From assembly GCF_024464595.1 (NCBI RefSeq), contig NZ_JANHAW010000002.1, forward strand, positions 372,001 to 436,000: a DNA stretch of 64,000 nucleotides, written 5' to 3'. This document shows, one piece after another, positions 1 to 8,919 of this stretch (its first letter is position 1; each line of letters starts with the position of its first letter). Both the position numbers and the translations under genes were made by a program. Below the pieces are notes generated by a model, which saw nothing but the letters and a program-made list of their open reading frames with translations, did no database searches and was not told the DNA's origin. Origin of the DNA: Halobellus litoreus. GTDB lineage: Archaea > Halobacteriota > Halobacteria > Halobacteriales > Haloferacaceae.

Positions 1-540
1 CTCCCAGTATCCCCGCTCGGACTCGGTGAGGAACTCGACGCCGTCGACCCACTTTGCTCCTTTGTAGGCGTACTTGTGCGGCGTGAGGACTCGAAGCGGA
101 CCGCCGTGGGGTTCGGGCAGCGGCTCGCCGTCCAGCCGGTAGGCGAAAAGCACCGACTCGCGCATACAGTCCGAGAGCGGAAGGTCCGTGGTGTAGCCGT
201 CGAGAGCGTGAAAGAGCACGTGCGTCGCGTCGTCTCGAACCCCGGCCGCCGCCGCCAGCGTCGGAAACGGGACCCCGGTGAATTCGCGGTCGAACGTACT
301 CCATCCCGTGACGCAGTGGAAGTCCTGTCGCTGGGTCGTCGCGGGGAGGTCCCGGAACTCCTCGAAGTCGAACGTGCGCTCCGTCTCGACGGCACCCCAG
401 ACGTCGAACGACCACGTTTCGCGCTTCCAGGAGGGCGTCCCGCTCTTCGAGAGCACGGGGAAGTCCTCAGTCTCGCGCTGTCCCGGTGGGAGGCGAGAGT
501 CACCGAACTCCTCGTAGATGTCCGTCACGTCCTCGTCCAT
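1..540 (-). CDS. Molybdopterin-dependent oxidoreductase, sulfite-oxidase type (C-terminus outside window)
   Basis: The first 180 codons run off the left edge of the window. The protein matches the sulfite oxidase/MsrP (YedY) molybdopterin fold: the motif HCVTGWS holds Cys76, the expected molybdenum ligand, and downstream come a conserved GPLR segment and a YAYKGAKWV stretch typical of the pterin-binding core. There is no Tat or Sec signal, so a cytoplasmic enzyme is inferred, unlike periplasmic MsrP. The substrate (sulfite, or a methionine or other S-oxide) cannot be told from sequence. The ATG at 540 is followed on the minus strand upstream side by a TATA-like element near 565, fitting leaderless transcription. 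Confidence 0.8.
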   Translation of the reverse strand, partial: MDEDVTDIYEEFGDSRLPPGQRETEDFPVLSKSGTPSWKRETWSFDVWGAVETERTFDFEEFRDLPATTQRQDFHCVTGWSTFDREFTGVPFPTLAAAAGVRDDATHVLFHALDGYTTDLPLSDCMRESVLFAYRLDGEPLPEPHGGPLRVLTPHKYAYKGAKWVDGVEFLTESERGYWE

Positions 541-738
541 ACCTGTTCTCCTGGCGCGAGGCACCTTACGCTGCCGTTCTTGATCGCTAGCTGGACGGTG
601 CTGGCAGCGTAGCCGCGACCGACACTGATTCTGTCTCCAGGGAATGCGGTAAATGAGAATAATTATGCGCTGATTAAAAAATCTGTATTCCTATTTTGGT
701 AACTATACTTTTCTTATCCCGGAAACTTCGCCGCAGGC

Positions 739-748
739 TTTAAATAAC
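739..748 (+). promoter_or_regulatory. TATA box for the RHH gene
   Basis: The stretch ctttaaataa is centred about 31 nt before the ATG at 775, the usual spacing of a haloarchaeal TATA box for a transcript with little or no leader. The preceding 660-720 segment is notably A+T rich compared with the rest of the window. Confidence 0.6.
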
Positions 749-774
749 CCGGCTCCAAACCCCCTCACGTTCAG

Positions 775-984
775 ATGCCCAAGGTGAACATCAACGTCCC
801 CGAACACCTCGAGATGCAGATCGCACAACTCGTCGACCAGGGCGAGTTCGTCAACCGGGAGGAAGCCATCGAGGAACTGCTCTCCACAGGTCTGCGAGCG
901 TTCAAAACGAGCGGCCCGATGGACGAAGACGATCGCTTCGAAGACGACGGAATGATGGGCCACGAGGACGAGTACGTCTTCTGA
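775..984 (+). CDS. Ribbon-helix-helix (CopG-type) DNA-binding protein
   Basis: A 69-aa protein. Residues 1-45 fit a ribbon-helix-helix fold: a short beta strand (PKVNINVPE), then two helices with the turn QGEFVNREEAIEELL. Residues 46-69 form an acidic tail. Homodimeric RHH proteins bind DNA with the paired strand; the target here is unknown. Near-identical small proteins are widespread in haloarchaea next to a UPF0058 gene, as here (54 bp downstream). No toxin partner is adjacent, so a stand-alone regulator is more likely than an antitoxin. Confidence 0.8.
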   Translation: MPKVNINVPEHLEMQIAQLVDQGEFVNREEAIEELLSTGLRAFKTSGPMDEDDRFEDDGMMGHEDEYVF

Positions 985-1038
985 CCGTGTCAGTTCCCAC
1001 CAATAATCCTTAAATCGATCTCTTACGTATCCACGTCT

Positions 1039-1317
1039 ATGCACAAAGACGAGCTCTTGGAACTGCACGAGCAGATGGTGACCATCAAGGACAACTTCGC
1101 CGCGCGCGAAAACGTCGACGGCAGCATCTTCGACAAGTACGAGAACCTCGACGTCGACCCCTCACACGTGCACAAGTCCAAGAGCGAGCACAAACACGCC
1201 GTCTTCGTGCTCGGAAACGCGCTCGCGACCGCGATGAGCGAGGACGAGTTCTCGAACGCCGGGCGCGTGGGCAAACGGATGGAGGAACTCGCCAAAGACG
1301 CCGAGGGGAAACTCTGA
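1039..1317 (+). CDS. UPF0058 family protein
   Basis: A 92-aa, helix-rich, soluble protein. It matches the archaeal UPF0058 family over its whole length, with a central His-rich segment (PSHVHKSKSEHKHAVF) that could bind metal. The molecular function of the family is unknown to me. A TATA-like cttaaatcg at 1009-1017 lies about 27 nt before the ATG, so the gene probably has its own leaderless transcript, separate from the RHH gene upstream. Confidence 0.8.
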   Translation: MHKDELLELHEQMVTIKDNFAARENVDGSIFDKYENLDVDPSHVHKSKSEHKHAVFVLGNALATAMSEDEFSNAGRVGKRMEELAKDAEGKL

Positions 1318-1448
1318 TTTTCGGTCCGGACGCCAGGCAGCGACTCTCGCGACGTGCATACACACCCCGGTGGTAGTCCGATGACCGTCTCCGGGTTCCC
1401 GGTCGAAACGACGTAGTTTCTTAACCGCCCGGTCTCTCCCCACAGACG

Positions 1449-3146
1449 ATGGAGTCCCTCCCGGCGGAGTTGCTGCTACGCGTCGGCGTCGTGGCCGCAC
1501 TGCTTTTCTCTCTCGGGGTCGTTTTCGTCGTCGATCGGCCGTCTACGTTCGGCGCGCGACTCCGGCGACGGTTCGTCCTCGGCGTCCCGTGGGGCACGCT
1601 CGTCTCCGCCGGGTTCGTGCTCGCGGTCTATCTCTTCCTCCAGGGCGGGTACGAGTACTGGTACTCCCCCGTCACGATCCCGTTCCGTGCCTGGTCGTAC
1701 TTATATCCGCTCGGAATCGCCAGCGCCGCGTTCTCACACAGCGGCGCGGGACATCTCATTGGCAACCTCGTCGGGACGCTGACGCTCGCGCCGCTGGCGG
1801 AATACGCCTGGGGACACTTCCCGCGCGAGCGCGGGTCACAGTCGTTCGGTTCACTGCGGACGAACCCCTACGTCCGGGCGTTCGCTGTCTTTCCGGCCGC
1901 CGTACTCGTCGTGGGGCTACTCACCTCGATATTCGCGATCGGTCCAATCATCGGCTTTTCCGGCGTCGTCTTCGCGTTCGCCGGCGTCGCCCTCGTCAAC
2001 TACCCGCTGGGGACCGTCGTCGCACTCGCCAGCGGTGGGGCGCTTCGATTGGTGTACAACACCCTCCGGACGCCGGTGCTCACCGCGAGCGGCCGTCCGG
2101 GGTACATCACGCCGTGGTGGGCCGACATCGCCATCCAGGGCCACGCGCTCGGGCTACTTATCGGCGTCCTCCTCGGCCTCGTGGTCGTCCGGGCCCGGTC
2201 GCGGGACGCCCGACCGAGCGCGCGGCGCCTCTGGCTGGGGACGATCCTCGTCGCCGTCGAACAGTCGCTGTGGGCCGTCTACTGGTTCCGCGGCGGCGAA
2301 ACGTACGTGCTGTATCGGGCCGTAGGCGTGATGCTCGTCGCGGCGCTCGCGCTCGTCGTCGCCTTCGCCGTCGTCGCTCGCGACGACCCGCTCTTCACCC
2401 GGGCACTCGGCGGCGACAGCGAGGTGCAACGCGCCTCTGCGAGCCGGACGAAGACCGGCGACAGCGGCGCCGTCCGCAACTGGCAGGTGGCCGCCGTGGT
2501 CCTCCTGCTTTCGACGGCGGCCGTCGCGGGTCCCGCGGTCCCCGCGAACCTCTTTACCGCCAGTTCCGGGGAGCTCCCGGGCGAAGAACGGACCGTGCGC
2601 GACTACGAGGTGACGTACGCCGAGGACGTCGAGAACGGCCTCGTCGCGGTCGTCGACGTCGAGGCCTTCGGCGAGACGACCGCGGTCAACACCTCGGGCG
2701 TCATCGTCCGTAGCGAACGGCGCGGCATCTGGACGACGGCGGTCACGAAAGGTCGGCTCGCCTTCGACGGCCAGGTCGCCGTCCGCCTCGGCGGCGTCGG
2801 GTGGCGCGAGACGGTCTACGCCGAGCGGGACGGCTGGAACGTGCTCGGGAACGGGACGGCCTACCGCGTCGCGCTCGGCGACAACGAGTCGGGTCGGGTC
2901 GTGTACACGTCCGATCCCGTGACCGCGGCGCCGACGCTCGCAAACCGGAACGTCTCCGTCGTCCCGACACGGAACGGGTACTTCCTCCGCGTCGATCGCG
3001 GCAACCAGTCCCTCAGCGCTCAGATGCCGGCGAAGAACGAGTCGGTCACGGTCAACGGGCTGACGTTCACGCGCAACGAGTCCCGCGTGTTCGTCACCTA
3101 CGACGGGACTCGGCTACAGTTACTCGCGAAAGAGAGCTACGAGTGA
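1449..3146 (+). CDS. Rhomboid-family intramembrane serine protease with large C-terminal extracellular domain
   Basis: A 565-aa membrane protein. The rhomboid core occupies about residues 45-250: HxxxN-type motif at H102/N106, nucleophile Ser171 in GFSG, and partner His232 in the motif GHALG, giving a Ser/His dyad. Further membrane helices follow at about 260-310 and 350-372. Residues 375-565 are a long hydrophilic, beta-rich tail with several N-glycosylation sequons (NTS, NGT, NES, NVS), predicted outside the cell. Rhomboids cut membrane-spanning substrates; the substrate is not evident. The tail is unusually long for a rhomboid. A TATA-like ttcttaac precedes the start by 27 nt. Confidence 0.85.
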   Translation: MESLPAELLLRVGVVAALLFSLGVVFVVDRPSTFGARLRRRFVLGVPWGTLVSAGFVLAVYLFLQGGYEYWYSPVTIPFRAWSYLYPLGIASAAFSHSGAGHLIGNLVGTLTLAPLAEYAWGHFPRERGSQSFGSLRTNPYVRAFAVFPAAVLVVGLLTSIFAIGPIIGFSGVVFAFAGVALVNYPLGTVVALASGGALRLVYNTLRTPVLTASGRPGYITPWWADIAIQGHALGLLIGVLLGLVVVRARSRDARPSARRLWLGTILVAVEQSLWAVYWFRGGETYVLYRAVGVMLVAALALVVAFAVVARDDPLFTRALGGDSEVQRASASRTKTGDSGAVRNWQVAAVVLLLSTAAVAGPAVPANLFTASSGELPGEERTVRDYEVTYAEDVENGLVAVVDVEAFGETTAVNTSGVIVRSERRGIWTTAVTKGRLAFDGQVAVRLGGVGWRETVYAERDGWNVLGNGTAYRVALGDNESGRVVYTSDPVTAAPTLANRNVSVVPTRNGYFLRVDRGNQSLSAQMPAKNESVTVNGLTFTRNESRVFVTYDGTRLQLLAKESYE

Positions 3147-3167
3147 GCCCCGCCGAACGGGTCCGCG

Positions 3168-3839
3168 CTACGCCCCGGGGCTGTCGTCCGCCAGGCCGTC
3201 GGCTTCGCCCGCACTGCCGGCCCACTCGATCCGGTAGACCTCGGCCTCGATCTCCTCTGTGTCGGCCTCGTGGAAGTCGAACTGTCGCTCCAGGGAGAGC
3301 GCCGCTTGGAAGGCGTGCGTGACCTCGCCACCGTGATCGGCCGCGAAAGACTCGACGAACTCCCGGGATCCCGCGTTGTGAACCGAATAGGAGACCTCCG
3401 ATATCGACGCGGCGGTTTCGAGGAAGGCCCGGTCGGCGTGTTCGTTCCCGTGCTGGGCGCCGAACGGCGGATTCATCAGGACGGTCGTCGGTCCGTCGGG
3501 GCAGATCGGCGCGCGCGTCGCGTCGGCGTGGATCCAGTCGATCGGCGTTCGCGTCCCGACTCGTCGACGGTTTTCCGCGGCCGTGGAAAGCGCCGCGCGG
3601 TCGACGTCGAGGCCGACGACCCGCGCCGGGCCTCTGAGCGCGGCCCCGAGCGCCAACATCCCGGTACCGGTCCCCAGATCGACGACCAACCGGTCCGCGA
3701 CGTCCCCGTTCAGATCCGCGACGTGGACGACGTGGGCGGCCAACTCCGGCGGCGTGGGATACTGTTCGAGATCCGCCTGCGGGTCCTCGAACCCCGCGAC
3801 GACCGCCAGTTGCGTCTCCAGCGCCGACTTCGTTCCCAT
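3168..3839 (-). CDS. METTL5-like N6-adenine (rRNA) methyltransferase
   Basis: A 223-aa class I SAM-dependent methyltransferase. Motif I is DLGTGTG at 54-60, the acidic motif II is GLDVD near 76-80, and the catalytic motif NPPFG lies at 123-127, diagnostic of N6-adenine methylation of nucleic acid. Archaeal and eukaryotic METTL5 relatives modify small-subunit rRNA, so a ribosomal RNA target is inferred. It converges on the rhomboid gene with only 21 bp between stops. The C-terminus (about 205-223) is an acidic low-complexity tail. Confidence 0.85.
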   Translation of the reverse strand: MGTKSALETQLAVVAGFEDPQADLEQYPTPPELAAHVVHVADLNGDVADRLVVDLGTGTGMLALGAALRGPARVVGLDVDRAALSTAAENRRRVGTRTPIDWIHADATRAPICPDGPTTVLMNPPFGAQHGNEHADRAFLETAASISEVSYSVHNAGSREFVESFAADHGGEVTHAFQAALSLERQFDFHEADTEEIEAEVYRIEWAGSAGEADGLADDSPGA

Positions 3840-4015
3840 CAGGATCGCCCCCCGAGCCCCGTGTCAGCGACCCCGCCAGCCGAGGCGACTGCCCGGGCGA
3901 AACGGAGCGGCGTGAAGATCGGTTTCATCGCGGTAGGATTTTCCCCGAGAGCATAAAAACCCGGCCCCACGCGAGGCGCTGAGTCCGTTGGGCCAGTCTC
4001 GCACTTCGACGGTCC

Positions 4016-4336
4016 TTAGCCACCGGAAACGACGTGCAGGCCCGTGATACCGACGACGATCAGGCCGATGAAGGCCACGCGCAGGAGCGACGCCGGTTCG
4101 TCGAAGAGGACGACGCCCAAAGAGGCCGTTCCGACGGCTCCGATGCCGGTCCAGACGGCGTACGCCGTGCCGATCGGGAGGTCCTCGACGGCCCTGGCCA
4201 GAAGCACCATACTGGCGACGATGGCGATCCCGGTTGCGAGCGTCGGCACCGGCTTCGAGAAGCCCTCCGAGTACTCGAGACCGATCGCCCAGCCGATCTC
4301 GAACAGGCCCGCGAGCAGCAGGAGATACCACGACAT
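4016..4336 (-). CDS. sugE: Small multidrug resistance family exporter, Gdx/SugE type
   Basis: A 106-aa, four-helix SMR transporter. The essential glutamate of helix 1 is present (LFEIGWAIGLEY, Glu13), and the helix 3 motif GTAYAVWTGIGAVG is the signature of the Gdx/SugE branch rather than EmrE. Characterised Gdx proteins export guanidinium in exchange for protons; transport of quaternary ammonium compounds is also seen in the family. It is a single gene with no partner, so a homodimer in dual topology is likely. A TATA-like aacctatag on the minus strand lies about 27 nt upstream of the ATG. Confidence 0.85.
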   Translation of the reverse strand: MSWYLLLLAGLFEIGWAIGLEYSEGFSKPVPTLATGIAIVASMVLLARAVEDLPIGTAYAVWTGIGAVGTASLGVVLFDEPASLLRVAFIGLIVVGITGLHVVSGG

Positions 4337-4461
4337 ACCGCTCTCTCCGCTCTCGTTCGGGCTATAGGTTTTGTTGTTCCGACGACCGCGGCTTGCGACG
4401 GTCGACCGCTGCCGTCAGGGGCTCCGACGGTTTGGCGGCGGCATTAGTACGAACGCCGGCG

Positions 4462-5442
4462 TCAGTACGAGCGCCGCAGGACCGTCGATCCGGCGGTGTC
4501 GCGCACGAGAACGACGTCGCCGCCGTTGTTCCAGACGGCTCCGCCCGCGCCCCAGTAGACGGTCGCGTCGGTGTCGGTCCCGGACCCGGTCCGGAGCGTC
4601 AGTTCCGCACCGGGTTCGACGACGGTCCCGTCGGGGAAAGTGTACGTGTGATCCGCGGCGTCGGTGACCGTCCACCCGGAGACGTCGAGCGGTTCGTCCC
4701 CCGAATTTCGAAACACGACGTACTCGTCGTTCGGGTTCTCGTTGTCGTTGCCCTCGGCGTCGGGATGCAGTTCCGCGATAGTCAACGGCGCCCCACCGTC
4801 GGTCCGAGTCGCCGACGCGTCGCCAGTCGAGTCGGCCGCGACCGAACCGGCGTCGGGATCGGCGCAGGACCACAGGCCGCGCCGGTCGTCGCGGGCCATC
4901 GCCTCTGTCCGCTCGTACCGCTCACGTTCGGTGAAGGTGCTCTCGTAGACGCGGGCGTGTCCCTCACGGAGGAGCGCGTGGTTGAACGATTCGCCGTTCA
5001 CGAACACGTACGCGAGCAACCGCCCGTAGTACCCTCGTCGATCCGACTGTTCGTCGAAGACGAGCGTGACCGTCTCGCCGGCCAGCCGATCCGTCGCGTA
5101 CGCCGAGGCGCGTTCGCCCGCCCGTCGGAGACAGGACGCTCCGGCGTCCGTCTCGGGGATGCCCTCGAACTCCTCGGGCGAGTTCGATCCGTGTACTTCA
5201 GGCGTGTCGACGCCGAGCAACCGGACGGTCTCTCGGGTTCCGTTCTCGTACGCGACCTTCACCGTATCGCCGTCGACGACGTCGACGACGGTGACGCGGT
5301 CGCCATCGACGGACGAGTCGAGGGTCTGAGCACCGGTGGGAACGGGCGTCGCCGGTCCCGCTCCGCCCTCGGACGCCGGCATCCCGGAGAGGCAACCCGC
5401 GGAAAGGATCAAGAGGACGACGGCGAGCGTGTGAGCGCGCAT
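4462..5442 (-). CDS. Secreted lipoprotein: staphylococcal-type thermonuclease fused to lamin-tail domain
   Basis: A 326-aa exported protein. Residues 1-17 form a Sec signal ending in the lipobox LSAGC with Cys17 as lipid anchor. Residues 47-190 are a SNase domain: [18 protein letters not shown], and [11 protein letters not shown] carry the calcium-binding and catalytic Asp, Arg and Glu region. Residues 213-326 are a lamin-tail (LTD) Ig-like fold, with [18 protein letters not shown] and a Trp-rich end. Extracellular nucleases of this type degrade environmental DNA for nutrients. It is divergent from TFB, sharing a 109-bp promoter region. Confidence 0.9.
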   Translation of the reverse strand: MRAHTLAVVLLILSAGCLSGMPASEGGAGPATPVPTGAQTLDSSVDGDRVTVVDVVDGDTVKVAYENGTRETVRLLGVDTPEVHGSNSPEEFEGIPETDAGASCLRRAGERASAYATDRLAGETVTLVFDEQSDRRGYYGRLLAYVFVNGESFNHALLREGHARVYESTFTERERYERTEAMARDDRRGLWSCADPDAGSVAADSTGDASATRTDGGAPLTIAELHPDAEGNDNENPNDEYVVFRNSGDEPLDVSGWTVTDAADHTYTFPDGTVVEPGAELTLRTGSGTDTDATVYWGAGGAVWNNGGDVVLVRDTAGSTVLRRSY

Positions 5443-5465
5443 ACCCGTCCTTCAGACGGCCGCGA

Positions 5466-5472
5466 CATATAT
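5466..5472 (-). promoter_or_regulatory. TATA box for the nuclease gene
   Basis: The run catatat is centred about 27 nt upstream of the minus-strand ATG at 5442, consistent with a leaderless transcript. Confidence 0.55.
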
Positions 5473-5493
5473 CGAGTGGATACGTCGCATCGC

Positions 5494-5507
5494 GTTCATA
5501 TTTGAAC
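5494..5507. promoter_or_regulatory. Palindrome between nuclease and TFB promoters
   Basis: GTTCATATTTGAAC is a perfect inverted repeat with 5-bp arms around TATT. It lies about 14 bp upstream of the TFB TATA element and 22 bp upstream of the nuclease TATA box, so a bound dimeric regulator could act on either promoter. No regulator is assigned. Confidence 0.35.
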
Positions 5508-5520
5508 TCTGTCACAAAGG

Positions 5521-5529
5521 TTTAAATTC
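5521..5529 (+). promoter_or_regulatory. TATA box for TFB gene
   Basis: The element tttaaattc is centred 27 nt before the ATG at 5552. A second A+T-rich cttata abuts the ATG itself. Confidence 0.6.
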
Positions 5530-5551
5530 ACTGTTCACCACAAACCTTATA

Positions 5552-6505
5552 ATGGAACGTTCGCGTCGTCAGCGCCAGCGAGAGCAGGAGACCGAACAGA
5601 CAGACGACGAACGGGTCGTCTGCCCCGAATGCGAGTCCGAAGACATCGTCACGGACGCCGACCAGGGGGAGTTGGTATGTGACGACTGCGGACTGGTGTT
5701 GGACGAACGGCAGATCGACCGCGGTCCCGAGTGGCGGGCGTTCAACCACTCCGAACGGCAGTCCAAGTCTCGCGTGGGCGCGCCGATCACGGAGACGATG
5801 CACGATCGCGGCCTGACGACGACGATCGACTGGAAGGACAAGGACGCCTACGGGCGCTCGCTCTCCTCGGAGAAGCGCTCGCAGATGCACCGGCTGCGGA
5901 AGTGGCAGGAGCGCATCCGAACGAAGGACGCCGGCGAGCGCAACCTCCAGTTCGCGCTCTCCGAGATCGATCGGATGGCGTCGGCGCTGGGCGTCCCCCG
6001 CTCGGTACGGGAGGTCGCCTCCGTCATCTATCGCCGCGCGCTCAACGAGGACCTCATCCGCGGCCGCTCGATCGAGGGCGTCGCCACCTCAGCGCTCTAC
6101 GCCGCCTGTCGTCAGGAGGGGATTCCCCGCTCGCTCGACGAGGTGGCCGAGGTCTCGCGGGTCCCCCAGAAGGAGATCGGACGGACGTACCGCTACATCT
6201 CACAGGAACTCGGGCTGGAACTGAAGCCGGTCGACCCCAAGCAGTTCGTGCCGCGCTTCGCCTCTTCGCTCGGTCTCTCGGAAGAGGTCCAGTCGAAGGC
6301 CACCGAGATCATCGACGTCTCCGCCGAACAGGGCCTGCTCTCGGGGAAATCCCCCACCGGGTTCGCGGCGGCAGCGATCTACGCGGCATCACTGCTCTGC
6401 AACGAGAAGAAGACCCAGCGCGAGGTGGCCGACGTCGCGCAGGTGACCGAAGTCACCATCCGGAATCGATACCAAGAGCAGATCGAAGCGATGGGCTTCC
6501 GCTGA
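5552..6505 (+). CDS. tfb: Transcription initiation factor TFB
   Basis: A 317-aa archaeal TFIIB homologue that bridges TBP-bound promoter DNA and RNA polymerase. The N-terminal zinc ribbon uses Cys24, Cys27, Cys43 and Cys46 (CPEC and CDDC). It is followed by the B-reader/linker region (EWRAFN, about 60-65), and two cyclin repeats at about 125-215 and 220-310, with the typical [17 protein letters not shown] and [16 protein letters not shown] segments. Full length and all hallmark residues are intact. Haloarchaea usually encode several TFB paralogues for different promoter classes; which class this one serves cannot be seen here. Confidence 0.95.
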   Translation: MERSRRQRQREQETEQTDDERVVCPECESEDIVTDADQGELVCDDCGLVLDERQIDRGPEWRAFNHSERQSKSRVGAPITETMHDRGLTTTIDWKDKDAYGRSLSSEKRSQMHRLRKWQERIRTKDAGERNLQFALSEIDRMASALGVPRSVREVASVIYRRALNEDLIRGRSIEGVATSALYAACRQEGIPRSLDEVAEVSRVPQKEIGRTYRYISQELGLELKPVDPKQFVPRFASSLGLSEEVQSKATEIIDVSAEQGLLSGKSPTGFAAAAIYAASLLCNEKKTQREVADVAQVTEVTIRNRYQEQIEAMGFR

Positions 6506-6561
6506 TCCCGATCCCGCGTCGCTGACGACCGCGCATTCTCCCCGACGGTCTCTCCCTCCCC

Positions 6562-8301
6562 TCAGGGCGCGTCTGACGATGCCGACGCGTTCGGTTCCCG
6601 CACGAACGCGACCACCTCGCGGTTCCACAGCCCCAGCCGATAGGTCCTCGGCTCGTACGCCGATCCAAGTCGGTCCGCGAGCGCGTCGCGGTCGGACGGC
6701 TCGGCGACGACGATCGGCGGCACCGACCCGTTCGCGTACGCCGAGTCGAACGCCGAGACGTTCTCCGCGCTCCCCGCGTCCGCCCCGGCCGACTCGAAGT
6801 ACCAGGGGAGGGGAAGGCGGTTCCCCCAGGCGTCGCCGACGGGCGGATAGCGGGCGGTTCTGTCCGCGGGCACGTGGAACGACTCGCCGACGTAGACCAC
6901 CTCGACGGTCGACGGGTCCCCGTCCGCGACGGCCCGGGCCGCCGATTCGAGCCCTTCGAGGTCGTCGCTGGGCTGGGCGAACTGGGCGAGGTCGTTGCTC
7001 CGGTCCGACGGCCCGTAGACGTCGGCGGCGGCGACCGCGCCAATCTGCCCGCCGACGGCGACGAGGACGAGGGCGACCGCGAGGACCGTTCCCGCGTCCG
7101 CGTCCGGTCGCGAGGCGGCGGCGACCCCCCGGCGGAAAATCGCCGCCAGACCGACCGCCGCGGGGAGCGACAGCGGGACGACGACGTGGACGAGCGTCCA
7201 CGGCGCGGACACCTCAGCGAGCGTCGGGACGGCGACGACGGCCGCGAGCCCCCAGTACCCCGCGCCCTCGACGAGCGGTCGGCGCGACGGTGCGTAGCGC
7301 ATCCAGAGCGTGGTTCCGACGCCTAGGAGGAGTACCGGGAGCGCCGACGCGAGGAGCAGGCCGACCGCGTCGCCGACGTACGGAAGGAACGCGTGCGTGC
7401 CGTCCGGGAAGCGGTGGGCGATCCGAACCCCGACGAGCCGACGGAACGCGCCGACGGTCCCCTCGTAGAACGCCAGATGGAGCGTCGTCGGATCGTACAA
7501 CCCGACGTCGACCCCGGGGCCCGATCGGGGAGCGAACAGGAGCGCCGTGACGCCGACCGCGAGGAGACCCGCGCGGGCCGCGGGCGTCGCCGTCCCCGAG
7601 AGTCGCTCGCGGAGGTCTGAGAGGGTCGACCGCAGGCTCGAACCCCGGTCGCTCGCGACGCTCCGCTGGTCGACGACGAGCACCCACGCCACGAGCCAGC
7701 AGACGAGATAGCCGGCGACGAAGCCCGAAGCCGACGCGGCGAGAGGGAGCGAAACCGCCGCGGCGTAGGCGTCGCATCGGCTCCGACGGTCCCACGCCCG
7801 GAGCGCGAACCCGACGGACGCGAGCCCGAACAGCGCCAGCGGCACGTCGCCGCGGAGGAACCGCGAGTAGTACAGGACGAGCGGCTGGGCGGCGAGCAGA
7901 GCGGCGAAAAGCACCGTCTCCGCGTCGTCGAGGCGGTCCCGGAAGAGGAGCGCGACCAGCGGAAGTGCGCTCCCGAGAACGGCGGCCGGGAGCCTCGCGA
8001 TCCGCTCGGAGACGCCGAGCAGCGCGAACAGGCCGCGGTCGAGCAGGTAGAGCAGCGGACCGCCGGCCACCGGGCGGTACTGGTAGGCGCCGGTATCGAG
8101 GTATCTGAGCGCCCAGTAGCCGACGCGGGCCTCGTCCCAGTGGAACGGCCGCGAACCGAGGTCGAACAGGCGGAGGAGGAGACCGGCAACGACGACGCCA
8201 ACGACCGCGACGACGACCGAGTCGGGGCGAGAGATCGATCCCGAGGCCGACACCCGCCGCCGCTCGGAACCGCCGGTCCCCTCGTCGCCCTCGCTGGACA
8301 T
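6562..8301 (-). CDS. Agl23-like membrane glycosyltransferase (TIGR03663 family, GT-C fold)
   Basis: A 579-aa protein with about 10-12 membrane helices up to about residue 415 and an extracellular domain beyond. Near the N-terminus the loop FHWDEARVGYWA carries the acidic DE pair that marks GT-C enzymes using lipid-linked sugars, and LEDN-like loops follow. The family is annotated as flippase-associated Agl23 in haloarchaeal N-glycosylation. No other agl genes lie beside it, so its pathway role is by homology. It ends 57 bp from the TFB stop, convergent. Confidence 0.75.
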   Translation of the reverse strand: MSSEGDEGTGGSERRRVSASGSISRPDSVVVAVVGVVVAGLLLRLFDLGSRPFHWDEARVGYWALRYLDTGAYQYRPVAGGPLLYLLDRGLFALLGVSERIARLPAAVLGSALPLVALLFRDRLDDAETVLFAALLAAQPLVLYYSRFLRGDVPLALFGLASVGFALRAWDRRSRCDAYAAAVSLPLAASASGFVAGYLVCWLVAWVLVVDQRSVASDRGSSLRSTLSDLRERLSGTATPAARAGLLAVGVTALLFAPRSGPGVDVGLYDPTTLHLAFYEGTVGAFRRLVGVRIAHRFPDGTHAFLPYVGDAVGLLLASALPVLLLGVGTTLWMRYAPSRRPLVEGAGYWGLAAVVAVPTLAEVSAPWTLVHVVVPLSLPAAVGLAAIFRRGVAAASRPDADAGTVLAVALVLVAVGGQIGAVAAADVYGPSDRSNDLAQFAQPSDDLEGLESAARAVADGDPSTVEVVYVGESFHVPADRTARYPPVGDAWGNRLPLPWYFESAGADAGSAENVSAFDSAYANGSVPPIVVAEPSDRDALADRLGSAYEPRTYRLGLWNREVVAFVREPNASASSDAP

Positions 8302-8460
8302 ACGACGCTCTCACCGCCCCGAGCGTAGAAGTTTTGTGATCGGCGTCGACCCGGGTCCCGTGGATCGGAGCGACGACCTCGCTCGATTCGGTCGATCGGC
8401 CGGTTTCGACCAGTCCGCCCGATCCGCAACGCACAAGCGAGATCCCACCCCAGTCCCCGT

Positions 8461-8805
8461 ATGAGCGTGGTCGAGTCGCTGCCGCCGCGTCCGCTGGAAC
8501 CGAAGGAACTGCTCGAACTCAACGCCGCCGACGCGCTGGAGATGGCCGTGCCGATCGAAGACGAGGGCAGCGTGACCGGCGTTCTCGTCGCGACGGCGAC
8601 CTGGGTGAAAGGGCTCGGATTCGACGCCGACGCGGAGTCGTGGTCCGTCGTCGAAACCGTCCCGCTCGACGCCGACACCGAGCGCGTCGACGCCCTCCAG
8701 GCCTGTGAGGCCGAGATCCTTCGGTTCCGGGGAGACGACCCCGCGGAAGTGACCGCCGCTGACGCCCCGGGGACGTACGAGCCAACCGTCGACGGCGGCG
8801 AATAA
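8461..8805 (+). CDS. Conserved haloarchaeal hypothetical protein
   Basis: A 114-aa acidic soluble protein with no signal peptide, membrane helix or recognised motif. Predicted alternation of strands and helices (for example VTGVLVATATWVKGLGF and SWSVVETVPLD) suggests one small alpha/beta domain. I recognise the style of a conserved haloarchaeal protein but not a function. It is divergent from the Agl23-like gene and 114 bp ahead of the universal stress gene. Confidence 0.6.
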   Translation: MSVVESLPPRPLEPKELLELNAADALEMAVPIEDEGSVTGVLVATATWVKGLGFDADAESWSVVETVPLDADTERVDALQACEAEILRFRGDDPAEVTAADAPGTYEPTVDGGE

Positions 8806-8919
8806 CGGCGGTGACGGGGTGACTCGATCGTCACTGAGAGCGGTCACCGCCGAAGTCGCTCCGACGCGACGACCACGGGTAGTTTCTAAACCCTCGGCGT
8901 CGTACTCCAGGACGAGACG

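Noticed and set aside
76-612. Plus-strand open frame covering the start of the window
   Set aside because: It is antisense to the molybdopterin oxidoreductase, which has conserved motifs on the minus strand; the plus frame has an Arg-rich, non-haloarchaeal composition.
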